64,000 bases of DNA from Leucobacter aridicollis (GCF_024399335.1 NZ_CP075339.1:2666001-2730000); one strand, 5' to 3'; counted from the first letter of the stretch, positions 1 through 9,742 are shown. Program-made: numbers and translations. Notes: generated by a model not told the origin, from the letters alone.

Positions 1-231
1 CGGCAGTCGCGAGGCGCGGAGTTCAGCGAGGTCGCGCAGCCGGTCTCCCTCAGCCTCCGTCAGACGCTCACCCATGATCGCCAGCGCCTGTACCCTGCCG
101 CGGCTCACATCAAGCACATGAGCGACGAGCAGCTCGGCGTCGACCTCTGGGTCGACGATCCCCGCCTCCGAGAACCTGTCGCGCATCACGCGAAGAACTT
201 GGTCGACCTGGGGTCCGAATGCGTCAGTCAC
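1..231 (-). CDS. prmC: Partial peptide chain release factor glutamine methyltransferase (N-terminal 77 codons)
   Basis: The minus strand encodes 77 codons from a GTG at 231 and runs off the left edge. The residues read as the N-terminal helical domain of PrmC/HemK, with the typical stretch DAELLVAHVLDVSRGRVQAL. PrmC methylates the GGQ glutamine of release factors RF1 and RF2; the catalytic NPPY domain would lie outside the window. A GAGAG motif lies about 10 bases before the GTG; another in-frame GTG lies 18 bases upstream. PrmC normally follows prfA directly, but here prfA is 14 kb away. The identification rests on recognising the short N-terminal domain, so it is probable rather than certain. 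Confidence 0.68.
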   Translation of the reverse strand, partial: MTDAFGPQVDQVLRVMRDRFSEAGIVDPEVDAELLVAHVLDVSRGRVQALAIMGERLTEAEGDRLRDLAELRASRLP

Positions 232-410
232 TTGCTCATTCTCTCGCACGGGGCCTCACCGCCACGCAGACTTCGCGACTTCGGGAATACCCATTCGCGT
301 AAGGCGTTGTAACACAACGAGCATGAGCATAAGCATTCAGAAAGTTTCAGATAACCTGGTGGCATAACTCACCTACGCTGAACCACATCACGACACGGAG
401 GTCATTCCGC

Positions 411-1346
411 ATGGCTCGCATTCACGACAACATCACCCAGGCGTTTGGCAACACTCCCCTGGTCCGCCTCAACCGCGTGACCGACGGCGCTGAAGCCGAA
501 GTGCTTGCAAAGCTCGAGTTCTACAACCCCGCCGGGAGCGTGAAGGACCGCATTGGTGTCGCGATCATCGATGCCGCTGAGCAGTCGGGAGAGCTGAAGC
601 CTGGCGGCACAATCGTCGAGGGCACGAGCGGCAACACAGGCATCGCACTCGCATTCGTTGGCGCAGCGCGCGGCTACAAGGTCATTTTGACGATGCCCGA
701 GACCATGAGCGTTGAACGCCGCAAGCTGCTCGCAGCTTACGGCGCAGAAATCGTTCTCACCGAGGGCCCCCTCGGCATGAAGGGCGCGGTCGCAAAGGCT
801 GAAGAGATCGTCGCGAACACGCCTGGGGCGATCCTTGCGAAGCAGTTCGGCAACCCCGCGAACCCCGCAATTCACCGAGCAACCACCGGCCCCGAGATTT
901 GGAACGACACCGACGGCACGGTCGACATCTTTGTTGCAGGCATCGGCACGGGTGGAACGATTACCGGCGCGGGCGGCTACCTCAAGGAACAGAACCCCGG
1001 CGTTCAGGTGATCGCCGTCGAGCCGATCGATTCGCCCCTGCTGACTGAGGGCACAGCTGGCCCCCACAAGATTCAGGGCCTTGGCGCGAACTTCGTCCCC
1101 GACATCCTCGACCGTGACGTCTATGACGAGGTCATCGACGTAGCCCTGCCCGACGCGATTGCGAAGGCACGCGCACTCGGCACCGACGAGGGCGTGCTCG
1201 CCGGCATCTCTGGCGGCGCAGCAGTGTGGGCCGCTGTCGAGGTCGCGAAGCGTCCCGAGAACGCAGGCAAGAAGATCGTCGTCATCGTCCCTGACTTTGG
1301 CGAGCGCTACTTCTCGACGGTGCTCTACGAGGATCTCGCAGTTTGA
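411..1346 (+). CDS. cysK: Cysteine synthase A (O-acetylserine sulfhydrylase)
   Basis: This 311-residue PLP enzyme makes cysteine from O-acetylserine and sulfide in the cytoplasm. The PLP-binding lysine lies in [10 protein letters not shown] near residue 43. The substrate loop [12 protein letters not shown] and the phosphate-binding [10 protein letters not shown] loop are both present, and the length is typical of CysK. GGAGG stands about nine bases before the ATG. The stop codon overlaps the TTG start of cysE by four bases, so the two genes are translationally coupled and make the two-step serine-to-cysteine pathway. The function is essentially certain. Confidence 0.96.
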   Translation: MARIHDNITQAFGNTPLVRLNRVTDGAEAEVLAKLEFYNPAGSVKDRIGVAIIDAAEQSGELKPGGTIVEGTSGNTGIALAFVGAARGYKVILTMPETMSVERRKLLAAYGAEIVLTEGPLGMKGAVAKAEEIVANTPGAILAKQFGNPANPAIHRATTGPEIWNDTDGTVDIFVAGIGTGGTITGAGGYLKEQNPGVQVIAVEPIDSPLLTEGTAGPHKIQGLGANFVPDILDRDVYDEVIDVALPDAIAKARALGTDEGVLAGISGGAAVWAAVEVAKRPENAGKKIVVIVPDFGERYFSTVLYEDLAV

Positions 1347-1912
1347 ACCTGATTTCACGTATTCGTGAGGACATCTCGTCGGCCCGCGCGCACGATCCAG
1401 CTGCGCGCGGGCCGGTTGAGGTGTTCTTTCTGTACTCGGGCCTGCACGCGGTGTGGTGGCACCGCGTCTCGCATGCCCTCTGGAAGAAGGGGATGCGATT
1501 CTTGCCACGCGCAATCTCGCAGATCACTCGCTTCTTCACAGGAATTGAGATCCATCCGGGCGCGACAATCGGCCGCCGCCTCTTTATCGACCACGGCATG
1601 GGCATTGTCATCGGCGAAACTGCAGAGGTCGGCGACGACGTGCTGATCTACCACGGCGTCACGCTCGGCGGCACGGGCCACCAAAGCGGCAAACGTCACC
1701 CGACTGTCGGAGACAGAGTCGTCCTTGGCGCCGGAGCAAAGCTTCTCGGTGACATCGTCATCGGTTCGGATTCCGCGGTTGGGGCGAACGCCGTGGTCGT
1801 TCGCTCGGCCGAGCCGTGGACGACACTCACCGGAATTCCCGCTTCGGGCAGGCCCCGCCGGGGCGCCCCTGTCGCGGAGCACCCAAACACTGCCGGGTTC
1901 TACGTCATCTAG
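1343..1912 (+). CDS. cysE: Serine O-acetyltransferase
   Basis: CysE transfers acetyl from acetyl-CoA to serine, the first step of cysteine synthesis. The 189 residues match the short actinobacterial/Bacillus form. A short N-terminal helical region ([15 protein letters not shown]) precedes a left-handed beta-helix of hexapeptide repeats that includes [10 protein letters not shown] and [16 protein letters not shown]; the DHG motif is the active-site signature. I take the TTG at 1343 as start because it overlaps the cysK stop (TTGA), giving coupling. The opposite long reading frames here are shadows. Confidence 0.94.
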   Translation: MNLISRIREDISSARAHDPAARGPVEVFFLYSGLHAVWWHRVSHALWKKGMRFLPRAISQITRFFTGIEIHPGATIGRRLFIDHGMGIVIGETAEVGDDVLIYHGVTLGGTGHQSGKRHPTVGDRVVLGAGAKLLGDIVIGSDSAVGANAVVVRSAEPWTTLTGIPASGRPRRGAPVAEHPNTAGFYVI

Positions 1913-2243
1913 CAACACGTCTCTGGGGGAACGGACCGAGCCCCCGACGCAATCGTCCATGTCCTTAACCCATAAAGGAACCTGAATCCTCAGTTCGCGT
2001 ACGTGAACGTACCGACATGGCTTACGCCGGTTACACGAACGGTGGCTTGGATAATGTCGCCCGTCCTTGATCTGTCGCTCACAGCGTCGACAGCATCTTC
2101 AGACCGATGAACTGGAAATGGATGCGCTCAACGATCCGCACGCTGAGCGCGAAGACGTAATCCAGTATCTCCGAGATGAGGTCGCCGCGGGGATGCCGCA
2201 CATCGCCGTCGCCACAGCCGAGCCGTTCGCACACCTCGCAAGA
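1913..2243. other. Stretch without a recognisable gene between cysE and a strong terminator
   Basis: About 330 bases separate the cysE stop from the terminator at 2244-2278. A plus-strand frame from an ATG at 2118 (beginning MDALNDPHAEREDVIQYL) has a plausible acidic composition, but it has no good ribosome binding site, resembles nothing I know, and would read through the terminator to 2309. The stretch could be a long cysE 3' untranslated region, an unrecognised small RNA or the decayed end of a lost gene. Confidence 0.35.
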
Positions 2244-2278
2244 GTGGGCAGTGCAGCGCGCACTGCCCACCCTTTTTT
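2244..2278 (+). terminator. Strong rho-independent terminator upstream of hyuA
   Basis: A perfect 11-base-pair stem (GTGGGCAGTGC with GCACTGCCCAC) closes a five-base loop at 2255-2259 and is followed by a run of six T at 2273-2278. It points along the plus strand, ending the transcript from cysE or from an unseen small transcript, and insulates hyuA. Confidence 0.9.
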
Positions 2279-2323
2279 GTTGCCCGTACGCTGCCACCAA
2301 CGGCAATGAAGCAGGAGGCACCA

Positions 2324-4357
2324 TTGAGTTATCGAGTTGCAATGGATATCGGCGGCACGTTTACAGACATCGTCGTACACAACACTGAAACGGGCACTCT
2401 GCGCGCCTCAAAGGCAGACACGACCCCGGCTGATCTGACAGAGGGCGTGCTCACCGCTATCGCGCAGCTAGAGGTGCCACCCGCAGAGATCCTCTCGTTT
2501 GTTCACGGCACGACCCAAGGGCTCAATGCGCTGCTTGAGCGACGGGGGTCACGGACACTTCTCGTGACGACGAGCGGCATGGGCGACGTCTATCGGATTG
2601 CACGCGGCAACCGCACCCGGATGTTTGACATTCACTACCGCAAGCCAGAACCCCTTGTGAGCCGCGAGGACACCGTCGAGGTTGGCGGCAGGCTCCGCTA
2701 CGACGGCAGCGAACTGCACCCGCTCGACGAGGAATCCGTCCGGGCGGCCGCAGCGGTGGCTCGAGCGGGCGGCTACGAGGCTGTCGCAGTCTGTCTGCTG
2801 TTCGCGTACGCAAACGAGGCGCACGAGCTAGCGGCCGAGGCGATTCTCCGCGAGGAGCTCGGCGACGAGGTCGCAGTCGTGCTCTCGCACCGCGTCGCCC
2901 GAGAGTGGCGCGAGTACGAGCGGACGTCATCGACGGTGCTCGAGGCGTACACGGGCCCCGTTGTTCGCCGCTACCTCGCGCGCATCGAGGACAGGTTCGC
3001 GGGCGAGGGGATCACGAGCGGCGTGCAGGTCATGCAGTCGTCTGGCGGCATCGTCGGGGCAGGTTTCGCAGCCGAGCACCCGTTGCAGACGCTGCTCTCG
3101 GGCCCTGTTGGCGGCACGGCGGGCGGAGTCGCACTCATGCAGCTCCTCGGACGCGAGAACGCGATCTGCGTCGACATGGGTGGCACCTCGTTTGACGCCT
3201 CGCTCGTGATCGATGGTCAGCCAGACATTTCGACCGACGGTGAGGCCGACGGGTTCCCCGTTCTCATGCCGCTCGTGAATCTGCACACGATCGGTGCAGG
3301 AGGCGGCTCAGTGGCATTTTCTGAGTCTGGCGCGCTGCGGGTTGGACCGCGCTCAGCCGGCGCCCAGCCGGGGCCAGCCTGCTATGGTCGTGGCGGCACC
3401 GAGCCGACTGTGACCGACGCGAACGCCGTGCTCGGCCGTGTTGATCCCGAGCATTTCGCTGGCGGCAGGTTCGCGCTCGATGTTGTCGCTTCGGAGCGCG
3501 CAATTTCGGGGCTCGCCGCTGAGTTCGAAATGACGACGCCCGATCTCGCCGAGGGAATCCTTGACATCGCGAACGCGAAGATGGCGCAGGCGATCCGCAC
3601 GCTGACAGTCGACCACGGGCGTGAGCCCGGCGACTTCTCACTCGTCGCCTTCGGCGGCGCGGGCCCGATGCACGCCGAAGCGATCGCGCGGGAGCTCGGC
3701 GTACACGAGGTACTCATTCCCGAGTTTCCGGGTGCGTTCTCGGCATGGGGCATGCTCGGCTCAGATGTGCGTCGCGACCTGAGCACGCAGTACTACGTGC
3801 ACGAGGATCAGCTTGACACCGTGCACCTCGGCGACGCGCTGCAGGGGCTCGTTGCCGCCGCCGATGCCGAGCTCGCCGAGCAGGGTGTGCGTGAGGAGCT
3901 CCGCCGGTTCGAGCGGGCGATCGATATGCGTTACGAAGGCCAGGACTACACGCTGACTGTGCCACTCGAAGACGGCGAAGAGCCGGGTCAGGCTGGGTTC
4001 ACGGCAGTGATTTCAGCACGCTACAGCGACCAGCACAGGCGGCGCTACGGGCACTCGACGCCCGAGGCAAAGGTCGAGTGCGTCAGCCTCCGAGTCACGG
4101 GCCTCGGCACCAACGAGTTCGGTCACCTCACGGGCGAGCGCTACCGCGAGGACGCCATCGGGGAGCGAAGCGCTCAGGTCAGATTCGATGGCGCGGTTTG
4201 GGAGACCCCGATCCGGCGCCGCGATGCACTCCCTGTCGGCGAGACAATACCGGGCCCCATGCTCATCGTCGAAGACACGACCACAACGGTCGTATCACCC
4301 CGCGCGTCAATCCGACGCGAAACTCTCGGACATCTCACCATGGAGGTGCAGGCATGA
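2324..4357 (+). CDS. hyuA: Hydantoinase/oxoprolinase A subunit (HyuA family)
   Basis: This ATP-dependent ring-opening subunit of the N-methylhydantoinase, 5-oxoprolinase and acetone carboxylase family has about 677 residues. The N-terminal ATPase signature DIGGTFTD is at residues 8-15. A second phosphate loop CVDMGGTSFDAS and the conserved segment AFGGAGPMHA follow. I prefer the TTG at 2324 because AGGAGG lies five bases before it; an in-frame ATG at 2306 lacks such a site. The stop overlaps the hyuB ATG (ATGA), so the two subunits are coupled. The substrate cannot be told from sequence; hydantoins, oxoproline and related cyclic amides are the candidates. Confidence 0.9.
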   Translation: MSYRVAMDIGGTFTDIVVHNTETGTLRASKADTTPADLTEGVLTAIAQLEVPPAEILSFVHGTTQGLNALLERRGSRTLLVTTSGMGDVYRIARGNRTRMFDIHYRKPEPLVSREDTVEVGGRLRYDGSELHPLDEESVRAAAAVARAGGYEAVAVCLLFAYANEAHELAAEAILREELGDEVAVVLSHRVAREWREYERTSSTVLEAYTGPVVRRYLARIEDRFAGEGITSGVQVMQSSGGIVGAGFAAEHPLQTLLSGPVGGTAGGVALMQLLGRENAICVDMGGTSFDASLVIDGQPDISTDGEADGFPVLMPLVNLHTIGAGGGSVAFSESGALRVGPRSAGAQPGPACYGRGGTEPTVTDANAVLGRVDPEHFAGGRFALDVVASERAISGLAAEFEMTTPDLAEGILDIANAKMAQAIRTLTVDHGREPGDFSLVAFGGAGPMHAEAIARELGVHEVLIPEFPGAFSAWGMLGSDVRRDLSTQYYVHEDQLDTVHLGDALQGLVAAADAELAEQGVREELRRFERAIDMRYEGQDYTLTVPLEDGEEPGQAGFTAVISARYSDQHRRRYGHSTPEAKVECVSLRVTGLGTNEFGHLTGERYREDAIGERSAQVRFDGAVWETPIRRRDALPVGETIPGPMLIVEDTTTTVVSPRASIRRETLGHLTMEVQA

Positions 4358-5943
4358 CACTCTCAATCGACCCCGTACGCACGGAGATCATTCGCAGCGC
4401 ACTGCTGCAGGCCGCCGAAGACATGAACACGACCCTCATTCGGTCGGCCTACACTCCTACGATCTACGAGGCAAAAGACTGCGCTGTCGCGATTATGGAC
4501 CGCAACCACCAGGTCCTCGGACAGTCGAGTGGCCTGCCGATCTTCCTTGGCAACCTCGAGGAGGTCACACGAGACACCGAGGAGCGCTTCGGCCGTAACG
4601 TGTGGGAGCCCGGCGACGTCTGGGTACTCAACGACGCATACATTGCCGGTGCTCACCTCAACGACGTCACGGTCTTCGGGCCCGTGTTCGAACGCGTCGA
4701 CGGCGGTGAGCTCATCGGCTTCGCGGCCAGCCGCGCGCACTGGATTGATCTCGGATCGAAGGATCCCGGTGGGTCGATGGATTCGACATCCATCTATCAG
4801 GAGGGCCTCCGGCTCGGCGCGACCCGGATTTACGCCGGCGGGGAGCCCGTCGAAGAGGTACTGCGGCTCATCGCCACGAACTCACGATTCCCCGAGCCGC
4901 TGCTCGGCGACTTGCGCGCACAAACAGCGTGCATTCGCACAGGGGCAGATCGCATGCGCGAGATCGTGTCGCGGTGGGGGCTCGACCTTGTACACGCCGC
5001 GCGCGACGCGTTCTTCGCGCAGACTGAGCGGCTCGAAGCCGCAGCACTCGCCGGGCTCCCCGATGGCGAGTACATGGCTGAGGGCACACTCGACAACGAC
5101 GGGATTGACTTCGAAACCCCGATCCTGATCCGCGTGCGCGTGCGCGTCTCGGCAGGTCGCATCGCCATCGACCTCACCGAATCTGCTGACCAGACACGCG
5201 GCCCGGTCAACTGCGGTGCCGCCCAGGCAGTCGCCGCGTGCCGTGTCGCCTACAAGGCCCTCCTCAGCCCCGACGTGGCGCTCAACGGCGGGTCGTTTCA
5301 GCATCTCGACGTCACCGTGCGCCAGGGGTCGGTGCTCGCCGCGGTCGAGCCGGCTCCCGTGCAGTACTACTACTCGCATTTGGGCTTGCTCATCGACCTC
5401 GTGACCCGTGCGCTCGCAGAGGCGATGCCTGACGCTGTCGCCGCCGCGAGCTACGGCGACTCCCTCATCGTGCAGATGATGGGCTTCGACCCCCGAACCG
5501 GCAGAGACTTCCTGTCCCAGGAAGCAACCGTTGGCGGGTGGGGTGCGTGGAGTGGAAGCGATGGCGAAACCGCGCTCATAAACAACGTCAACGGCTCGCT
5601 CCGAGATATGCCTGTAGAGGTACTCGAAACACTGTTCCCAGTGCGCGTCGATCGCTACGAGGTACGCGAGGGGTCTGGTGGCGCTGGCGAGTTCCGCGGC
5701 GGCGACGGCGTCATCCGCGAGTACACGTTCGAAGCTGACCAAGATCTGTCACTCTGGTGGGAGCGATCAGTAACGCCAGCCTGGGGGCTCTTCGGAGGTG
5801 AAGCAGGCGCCGCGCCACGCGTGACGCTCAACCCCGGCACGCCACAGGAACGCTCGCTCCTCAAAGCGAATGCCATGCGTGTTGCTGCTGGCGACGTGCT
5901 GCGCTGCGAGTCAGGCGGTGGCGGCGGCTTCGGAGCCGCCTAA
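4354..5943 (+). CDS. hyuB: Hydantoinase/oxoprolinase B subunit (HyuB family)
   Basis: The 529-residue protein begins MTLSIDPVRTEIIRSALLQA and carries the family stretches TLIRSAYTPTIYEAKDCAVA and NDAYIAGAHLNDV. It ends in a glycine-rich tail (ESGGGGGFGAA) typical of HyuB. It pairs with HyuA to open a cyclic amide ring using ATP. The true start is the ATG at 4354, overlapping the hyuA stop and preceded by GGAGG; a longer open frame to 4078 is only the hyuA shadow. No dihydropyrimidinase or N-carbamoylase gene accompanies the pair. Confidence 0.9.
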   Translation: MTLSIDPVRTEIIRSALLQAAEDMNTTLIRSAYTPTIYEAKDCAVAIMDRNHQVLGQSSGLPIFLGNLEEVTRDTEERFGRNVWEPGDVWVLNDAYIAGAHLNDVTVFGPVFERVDGGELIGFAASRAHWIDLGSKDPGGSMDSTSIYQEGLRLGATRIYAGGEPVEEVLRLIATNSRFPEPLLGDLRAQTACIRTGADRMREIVSRWGLDLVHAARDAFFAQTERLEAAALAGLPDGEYMAEGTLDNDGIDFETPILIRVRVRVSAGRIAIDLTESADQTRGPVNCGAAQAVAACRVAYKALLSPDVALNGGSFQHLDVTVRQGSVLAAVEPAPVQYYYSHLGLLIDLVTRALAEAMPDAVAAASYGDSLIVQMMGFDPRTGRDFLSQEATVGGWGAWSGSDGETALINNVNGSLRDMPVEVLETLFPVRVDRYEVREGSGGAGEFRGGDGVIREYTFEADQDLSLWWERSVTPAWGLFGGEAGAAPRVTLNPGTPQERSLLKANAMRVAAGDVLRCESGGGGGFGAA

Positions 5944-5949
5944 CCGCTA

Positions 5950-5990
5950 CTCGCGCCGCACCCGGCTACCACGGCTGAGTGCGGCGCGAG
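5950..5990. terminator. Hairpin between converging hyuB and pucR-like gene
   Basis: A perfect 12-base-pair inverted repeat (CTCGCGCCGCAC and GTGCGGCGCGAG) flanks a 17-base loop between two converging genes. There is no T run, so it may act as a weak bidirectional terminator. Confidence 0.6.
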
Positions 5991-6010
5991 CGGCGCGCCG
6001 CGTGGTTTCG

Positions 6011-7468
6011 CTACTCGTCGAGTACGCGCCGTGCCGCGATGTGGATCGCAAGCCTGTGGCCCGGGTTCGACGGGTCAATACCGAGACCGCGAACCCGTTC
6101 GAGTCGCGCCGTCACTGTATTTCTGTGAACTCCAAGCACCTGGGCTACCTGAGCGGGTCTGTCGTTGTGGTCGAGTGACACAACAAGGGTCTTCAGCAGT
6201 GCCCCGTCGCGATCGACCTCAAGAAGTGGCTTGAGCAACGCCCTCGCAGCGACCTCGGCGTCAGCGCCGAGCAGCGCTGGCAGCGCCGCCTCTGGGGTGA
6301 GGCCCTCTGAGAACATCACAAGGCTCGGCGTGCTCTGCGCGATATACGCGGCCCGGTCTGCCTCAGCTAGTGCGGGTTCGGGCGGCTCGGTCGATTCGCA
6401 GGCCGTCGAAACGCCGACGGCGATGCGAGCGACTCTCGGATCCGCTGCGACAAGCTGCGCGATAGTGGCCTGCGCGACTTTCTGTTCCCCCGTCAGGGGC
6501 ACGGCGAAGAAGACCGCCCAGCCGTCACCGTGCGGTGACGCAAACGCTTGGGTAGCAAGCTCAGATACCCGTGCAAGCACGAGCTCGTCAAGGGCGGCGC
6601 TCCTGCCGCCGGATGCGAGCAGTTTCGCAGCGCGATACCTTGAGCCGAGCGGCCAGCCGCCGGCAGCAAGCCCGCCACGCAGCTTCTCGCTTGGCGCACC
6701 GTCTGCCGCCATGACGGCTGCCAACAGAGTTTCTGCCCGCGAAACGTCACGCCCGAAGGCGATGTGTCTGAGCGCTGCCCACGATGTGAGCGGAGCGATT
6801 GCGAGGCGCGCCACTGTCGCGGCAGTAGCGTTGCTTGCATCGCGCTCCCCCGGGCCGCGCCGAGGTCTTCCGACGAGTCGCGCTTGAAACCGCGGGTCTG
6901 GAAACGGGACGCGAACGTGAAGTTCGTGCGACCCTGCCTCGCTGACGCGTTGCTCACCGGCGACATGTGCGCCTGCGTGATCGGTCAGCGCAAACTCGTG
7001 GTCGGGAAGCAGCCGGTGGAGCGTTGCGAGAGCGCGGCGCGGGCTCATCTTGGCGACGCCAAATGCACGAGCCGCTTCCGCGAGAGTTCCGGCTTCAGAG
7101 GCTTCATCGGTTGCGATGATCGCCGCGAACCTCACAGTCGCGTCGAGGACACCAGTGTCGAGCGTGATGAGGGCGACCCCGAGCCTGGCTGCGAGCTCGG
7201 CGGGCTCTGGCCCCGTCACGTCGGCTGCGCTGATAACGACGCACGAGACTGCGCGTTCCCACGCGAGCCTGATCCCCCGTTCCAGCCGCCACGCTTCGCG
7301 CGTCGCATCCCCGGTGAGTACGAGCGCGCAGCCGGCGGCTACCGAGAGGATGTCTGCGTGGTTGTCAACGACCCGCACGCTGTCGACCCGGGTATCGACT
7401 GGGCCGTTGAGCGTGACGGGAGTGCCCAGACGAACCGCGAGTTCTCTGACAGTGAGACTATGTGGCAT
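6011..7468 (-). CDS. PucR-family transcriptional regulator
   Basis: About 485 residues. The N-terminal PucR domain (LTVRELAVRLGTPVTLNG and following, roughly residues 5-120) is followed by a long middle part and a C-terminal PucR helix-turn-helix with the signature LGVHRNTVTARLERVRGLGI. Family members control purine, allantoin and related nitrogen-ring catabolism, so it probably controls the flanking hydantoinase-type genes. The ATG at 7468 is preferred, though a TTG at 7477 is possible. The start lies inside the end of the DUF917 gene, so the regulator is the last gene of the minus-strand operon. Confidence 0.86.
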   Translation of the reverse strand: MPHSLTVRELAVRLGTPVTLNGPVDTRVDSVRVVDNHADILSVAAGCALVLTGDATREAWRLERGIRLAWERAVSCVVISAADVTGPEPAELAARLGVALITLDTGVLDATVRFAAIIATDEASEAGTLAEAARAFGVAKMSPRRALATLHRLLPDHEFALTDHAGAHVAGEQRVSEAGSHELHVRVPFPDPRFQARLVGRPRRGPGERDASNATAATVARLAIAPLTSWAALRHIAFGRDVSRAETLLAAVMAADGAPSEKLRGGLAAGGWPLGSRYRAAKLLASGGRSAALDELVLARVSELATQAFASPHGDGWAVFFAVPLTGEQKVAQATIAQLVAADPRVARIAVGVSTACESTEPPEPALAEADRAAYIAQSTPSLVMFSEGLTPEAALPALLGADAEVAARALLKPLLEVDRDGALLKTLVVSLDHNDRPAQVAQVLGVHRNTVTARLERVRGLGIDPSNPGHRLAIHIAARRVLDE

Positions 7469-8456
7469 TTCCCTCAACTTTCATCGTGTCGTCGCTGAGC
7501 ACAGACCACGCAGCGGGCAGCTCGACGGCGACAAGGTCGACGCGCATGCCCGGCAGGCAGCGCTCGGGATCGAGGACCTCGCCGCTCTCTGAAATAACAA
7601 AGAGCTCTTGTGTTGGTGACTGTAGCGGCACCCCGTCAGCGAGCGCGCCCAGGTATGCCTCGTCTGCGTCGACCCTGATGCGCCGGGCAGAACCTGATAC
7701 GCGACGCTCAGTCATGAGAATGCTGATCCGCTCGCTGCCCGCGGGCCCGTGCTCGATGTTGGTGATCGTCGCCCGCAATAGCGTGCGGTGCGCGACCCCG
7801 GCAAGCTCATTGCCCGGTTCAGCGTCAAGGTAGCGCGCAATCGTGCCCGGGTTCGCGTGCTCGCGCAGCTCGCTACCCGTCACGGGGTAGCCTGCGAAGA
7901 ACACCCAGCCGCCACTCGCGCCGACAAGCCGAGGCACAATCTCCGAGACCCTGCCCGTCGTGCCCTCGAGCACAGTGGTTTCGCCGAACGGCGACGCGAC
8001 CGCGCACGGCCCCATCTCGACCCCGGCGAGGGTAAACAGCGTATCTTCGACTGTCGGGCGCACCCTGCCGCACCCGTCGGCATCCACGAGTTCGATCCCG
8101 AGGGCCGCCGCCGCAGCGAGGGCGAGTACGGCGTTCTCCCCCGCGGTATTGATAGGCAGCACACCCCGTACTCGGGTTCCGATGGTGCGCTCGAGTGCCC
8201 TGAGCGCCCGAACAGGCTCCGTTCCATTGGGGAGGTTCTCGGCGAGGGCCGTCGGCGAGCCGACAACCGTCACAACCGCATACATCGCGTCATCGGCGAC
8301 CGCTGCCGGGGCAGTGAGCGTAACAGCCCGGGTATCGAGTTCTGCCTCGGCCCAGTCTCCAAGTACCTGCAGAGCAGCACTGTTCACTCCGCTCGCAAAC
8401 GGCCGGGCACCGCGCACCAAGCGCGCAACATCGCCTCGCCGCAGCACCCCCGTCAC
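7458..8456 (-). CDS. DUF917 (S-Me-THD type) domain protein
   Basis: The 332 residues match the DUF917 family, whose Pfam name now refers to S-methyl-thiohydantoin desulfurase. The segments LPINTAGENAVLALAAAAALG and DADGCGRVRPTVEDTLF mark the metal-binding N-terminal half. Such proteins are usually encoded beside HyuA-like proteins, as here. The GTG start at 8456 overlaps the stop of the upstream HyuA-like gene (GTGA), and the 3' end overlaps the PucR gene. A role in breaking down a substituted hydantoin or thiohydantoin is inferred, not shown. Confidence 0.8.
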   Translation of the reverse strand: MTGVLRRGDVARLVRGARPFASGVNSAALQVLGDWAEAELDTRAVTLTAPAAVADDAMYAVVTVVGSPTALAENLPNGTEPVRALRALERTIGTRVRGVLPINTAGENAVLALAAAAALGIELVDADGCGRVRPTVEDTLFTLAGVEMGPCAVASPFGETTVLEGTTGRVSEIVPRLVGASGGWVFFAGYPVTGSELREHANPGTIARYLDAEPGNELAGVAHRTLLRATITNIEHGPAGSERISILMTERRVSGSARRIRVDADEAYLGALADGVPLQSPTQELFVISESGEVLDPERCLPGMRVDLVAVELPAAWSVLSDDTMKVEGNAT

Positions 8457-9742
8457 GCTGGTGCCCCGCTCACGCGAACCCGTACTGTGTCGACGGGGTC
8501 TGAGACGTACGCCAACGGGCGGACGTCTGCAGAGCTTCTCGGCTCTGGCGATGGTGCGGCGCCAGCAAGCGTTGCGCGGGTGACGGCTTCTTCGACAAGC
8601 GCGAGCGTCTGCTCAGCAGCGGCGTGGGTTCCTAGACCGCGCCGCAGCACGCGCTCAATCAGCACAGTCACCCTTCCCTGGGTCGCACCGAACGCTATCG
8701 CCCACTGCAGAAAGCCTGAGAGGCCTGCGGGCTCGGCTCCGCTTGCTGCCGCGTCACCGATGGCCACGACGGGGTAGCCTGGCCGGCGCGCAAGCATACG
8801 TCGCACCAAAGGTGAGGTCGCAGGATCGGCGCCGGCGCCCAGCGGCAATTCGACGCTGTCGAGAGCAAGGTGGTTGTGCGTTACGCCCCACAGCTGCTCG
8901 ACGTCGGCTCGATCGGGTTCGCCGCCTGTCACGCCGACAAGGGTTGTGCTGTCGTCGCGCGCACTCACCAGAATGAAGTCAGTGTGCCCGGTCACCCGGC
9001 TCACACCCAGCACCGCCGCACGAACAACCCCGTGAAACACGCCAAGCGGCTGTCGCACAAACTCTGCGGCTGAGCCGAAGCCTCCCATGCCGTGCGCGAA
9101 TCCAAGGTCGCTGTCTGGGAACGCACGCCGGGCATCGGCCACAACGGCCTCGGCCCAAGACGTGAGCCCCAGGTTCAGGGCCGCCGCATGCTCACGCTCA
9201 CGCACTCCCGTTCCCCCAAGCTCGTGTGCAACCTCAACGTGGAGCCCGAGCTCCGTGCGCAGCACGCCGGCTGCGGTGCGTTCAAGCCACGGCGCCGACG
9301 GCGCTCCCGCAGCACTGACGACGAGCCGTGACGCGCCAGCTGCCACGACCCCGGATGCAGCCTCGCAGAGCTGCGTCGGATCGGCTGGAAGCTTGTGGTT
9401 CCCGACGAAGTCGCTGCCTCCGGGCACCTCAGCGCTCCGCGCCCGCAGACTAGCGCCCGCTGTGCCGGGCCACGCGGCAAAGGGCCGAAGCGCGGCCATT
9501 GACCGCGGCGCGATCCTGAGCACGCCCACGTCTGTGAGCTGCAAATCGCGTTTGCCCGGAACGATTGCGATTCGAACCGCAGTGACTGCGCTGTCAAGCT
9601 CGGGCGGTAGGCAAGCCCGCGCGGCGGCGAGTGTCTCTACGAGGCCCACCTGAGGCTGCACCTCTGCAGTGAAGCGCAGCTGCTCGCCGTCAGCAACCGC
9701 CAGGCGGACAGTTGACGCTGTGAGATCGATACCGAGCTGCAT
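8453..9742 (-). CDS. Divergent HyuA-like hydantoinase/oxoprolinase family protein
   Basis: The 429 residues begin MQLGIDLTASTVRLAVADG, as in an ASKHA-fold HyuA protein. The family segment VEVAHELGGTGVREREHAA is near the middle. It is much shorter than the 677-residue HyuA of this window. The usual DxGGTxTD phosphate loop is replaced by DLTASTVR, so nucleotide binding may be altered or lost. It lies 31 bases after the MFS gene and is coupled to the DUF917 gene. Family membership is likely; the biochemical activity is unknown. Confidence 0.7.
   Translation of the reverse strand: MQLGIDLTASTVRLAVADGEQLRFTAEVQPQVGLVETLAAARACLPPELDSAVTAVRIAIVPGKRDLQLTDVGVLRIAPRSMAALRPFAAWPGTAGASLRARSAEVPGGSDFVGNHKLPADPTQLCEAASGVVAAGASRLVVSAAGAPSAPWLERTAAGVLRTELGLHVEVAHELGGTGVREREHAAALNLGLTSWAEAVVADARRAFPDSDLGFAHGMGGFGSAAEFVRQPLGVFHGVVRAAVLGVSRVTGHTDFILVSARDDSTTLVGVTGGEPDRADVEQLWGVTHNHLALDSVELPLGAGADPATSPLVRRMLARRPGYPVVAIGDAAASGAEPAGLSGFLQWAIAFGATQGRVTVLIERVLRRGLGTHAAAEQTLALVEEAVTRATLAGAAPSPEPRSSADVRPLAYVSDPVDTVRVRVSGAPA

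Noticed and set aside
118..312. Plus-strand 64-codon frame at the left edge
   Set aside because: It is the shadow of the prmC start on the minus strand and has no ribosome site or known family.
402..1514. Long 370-codon minus-strand frame opposite cysK
   Set aside because: It is a GC-rich antisense frame with low-complexity residues, and cysK is certain.
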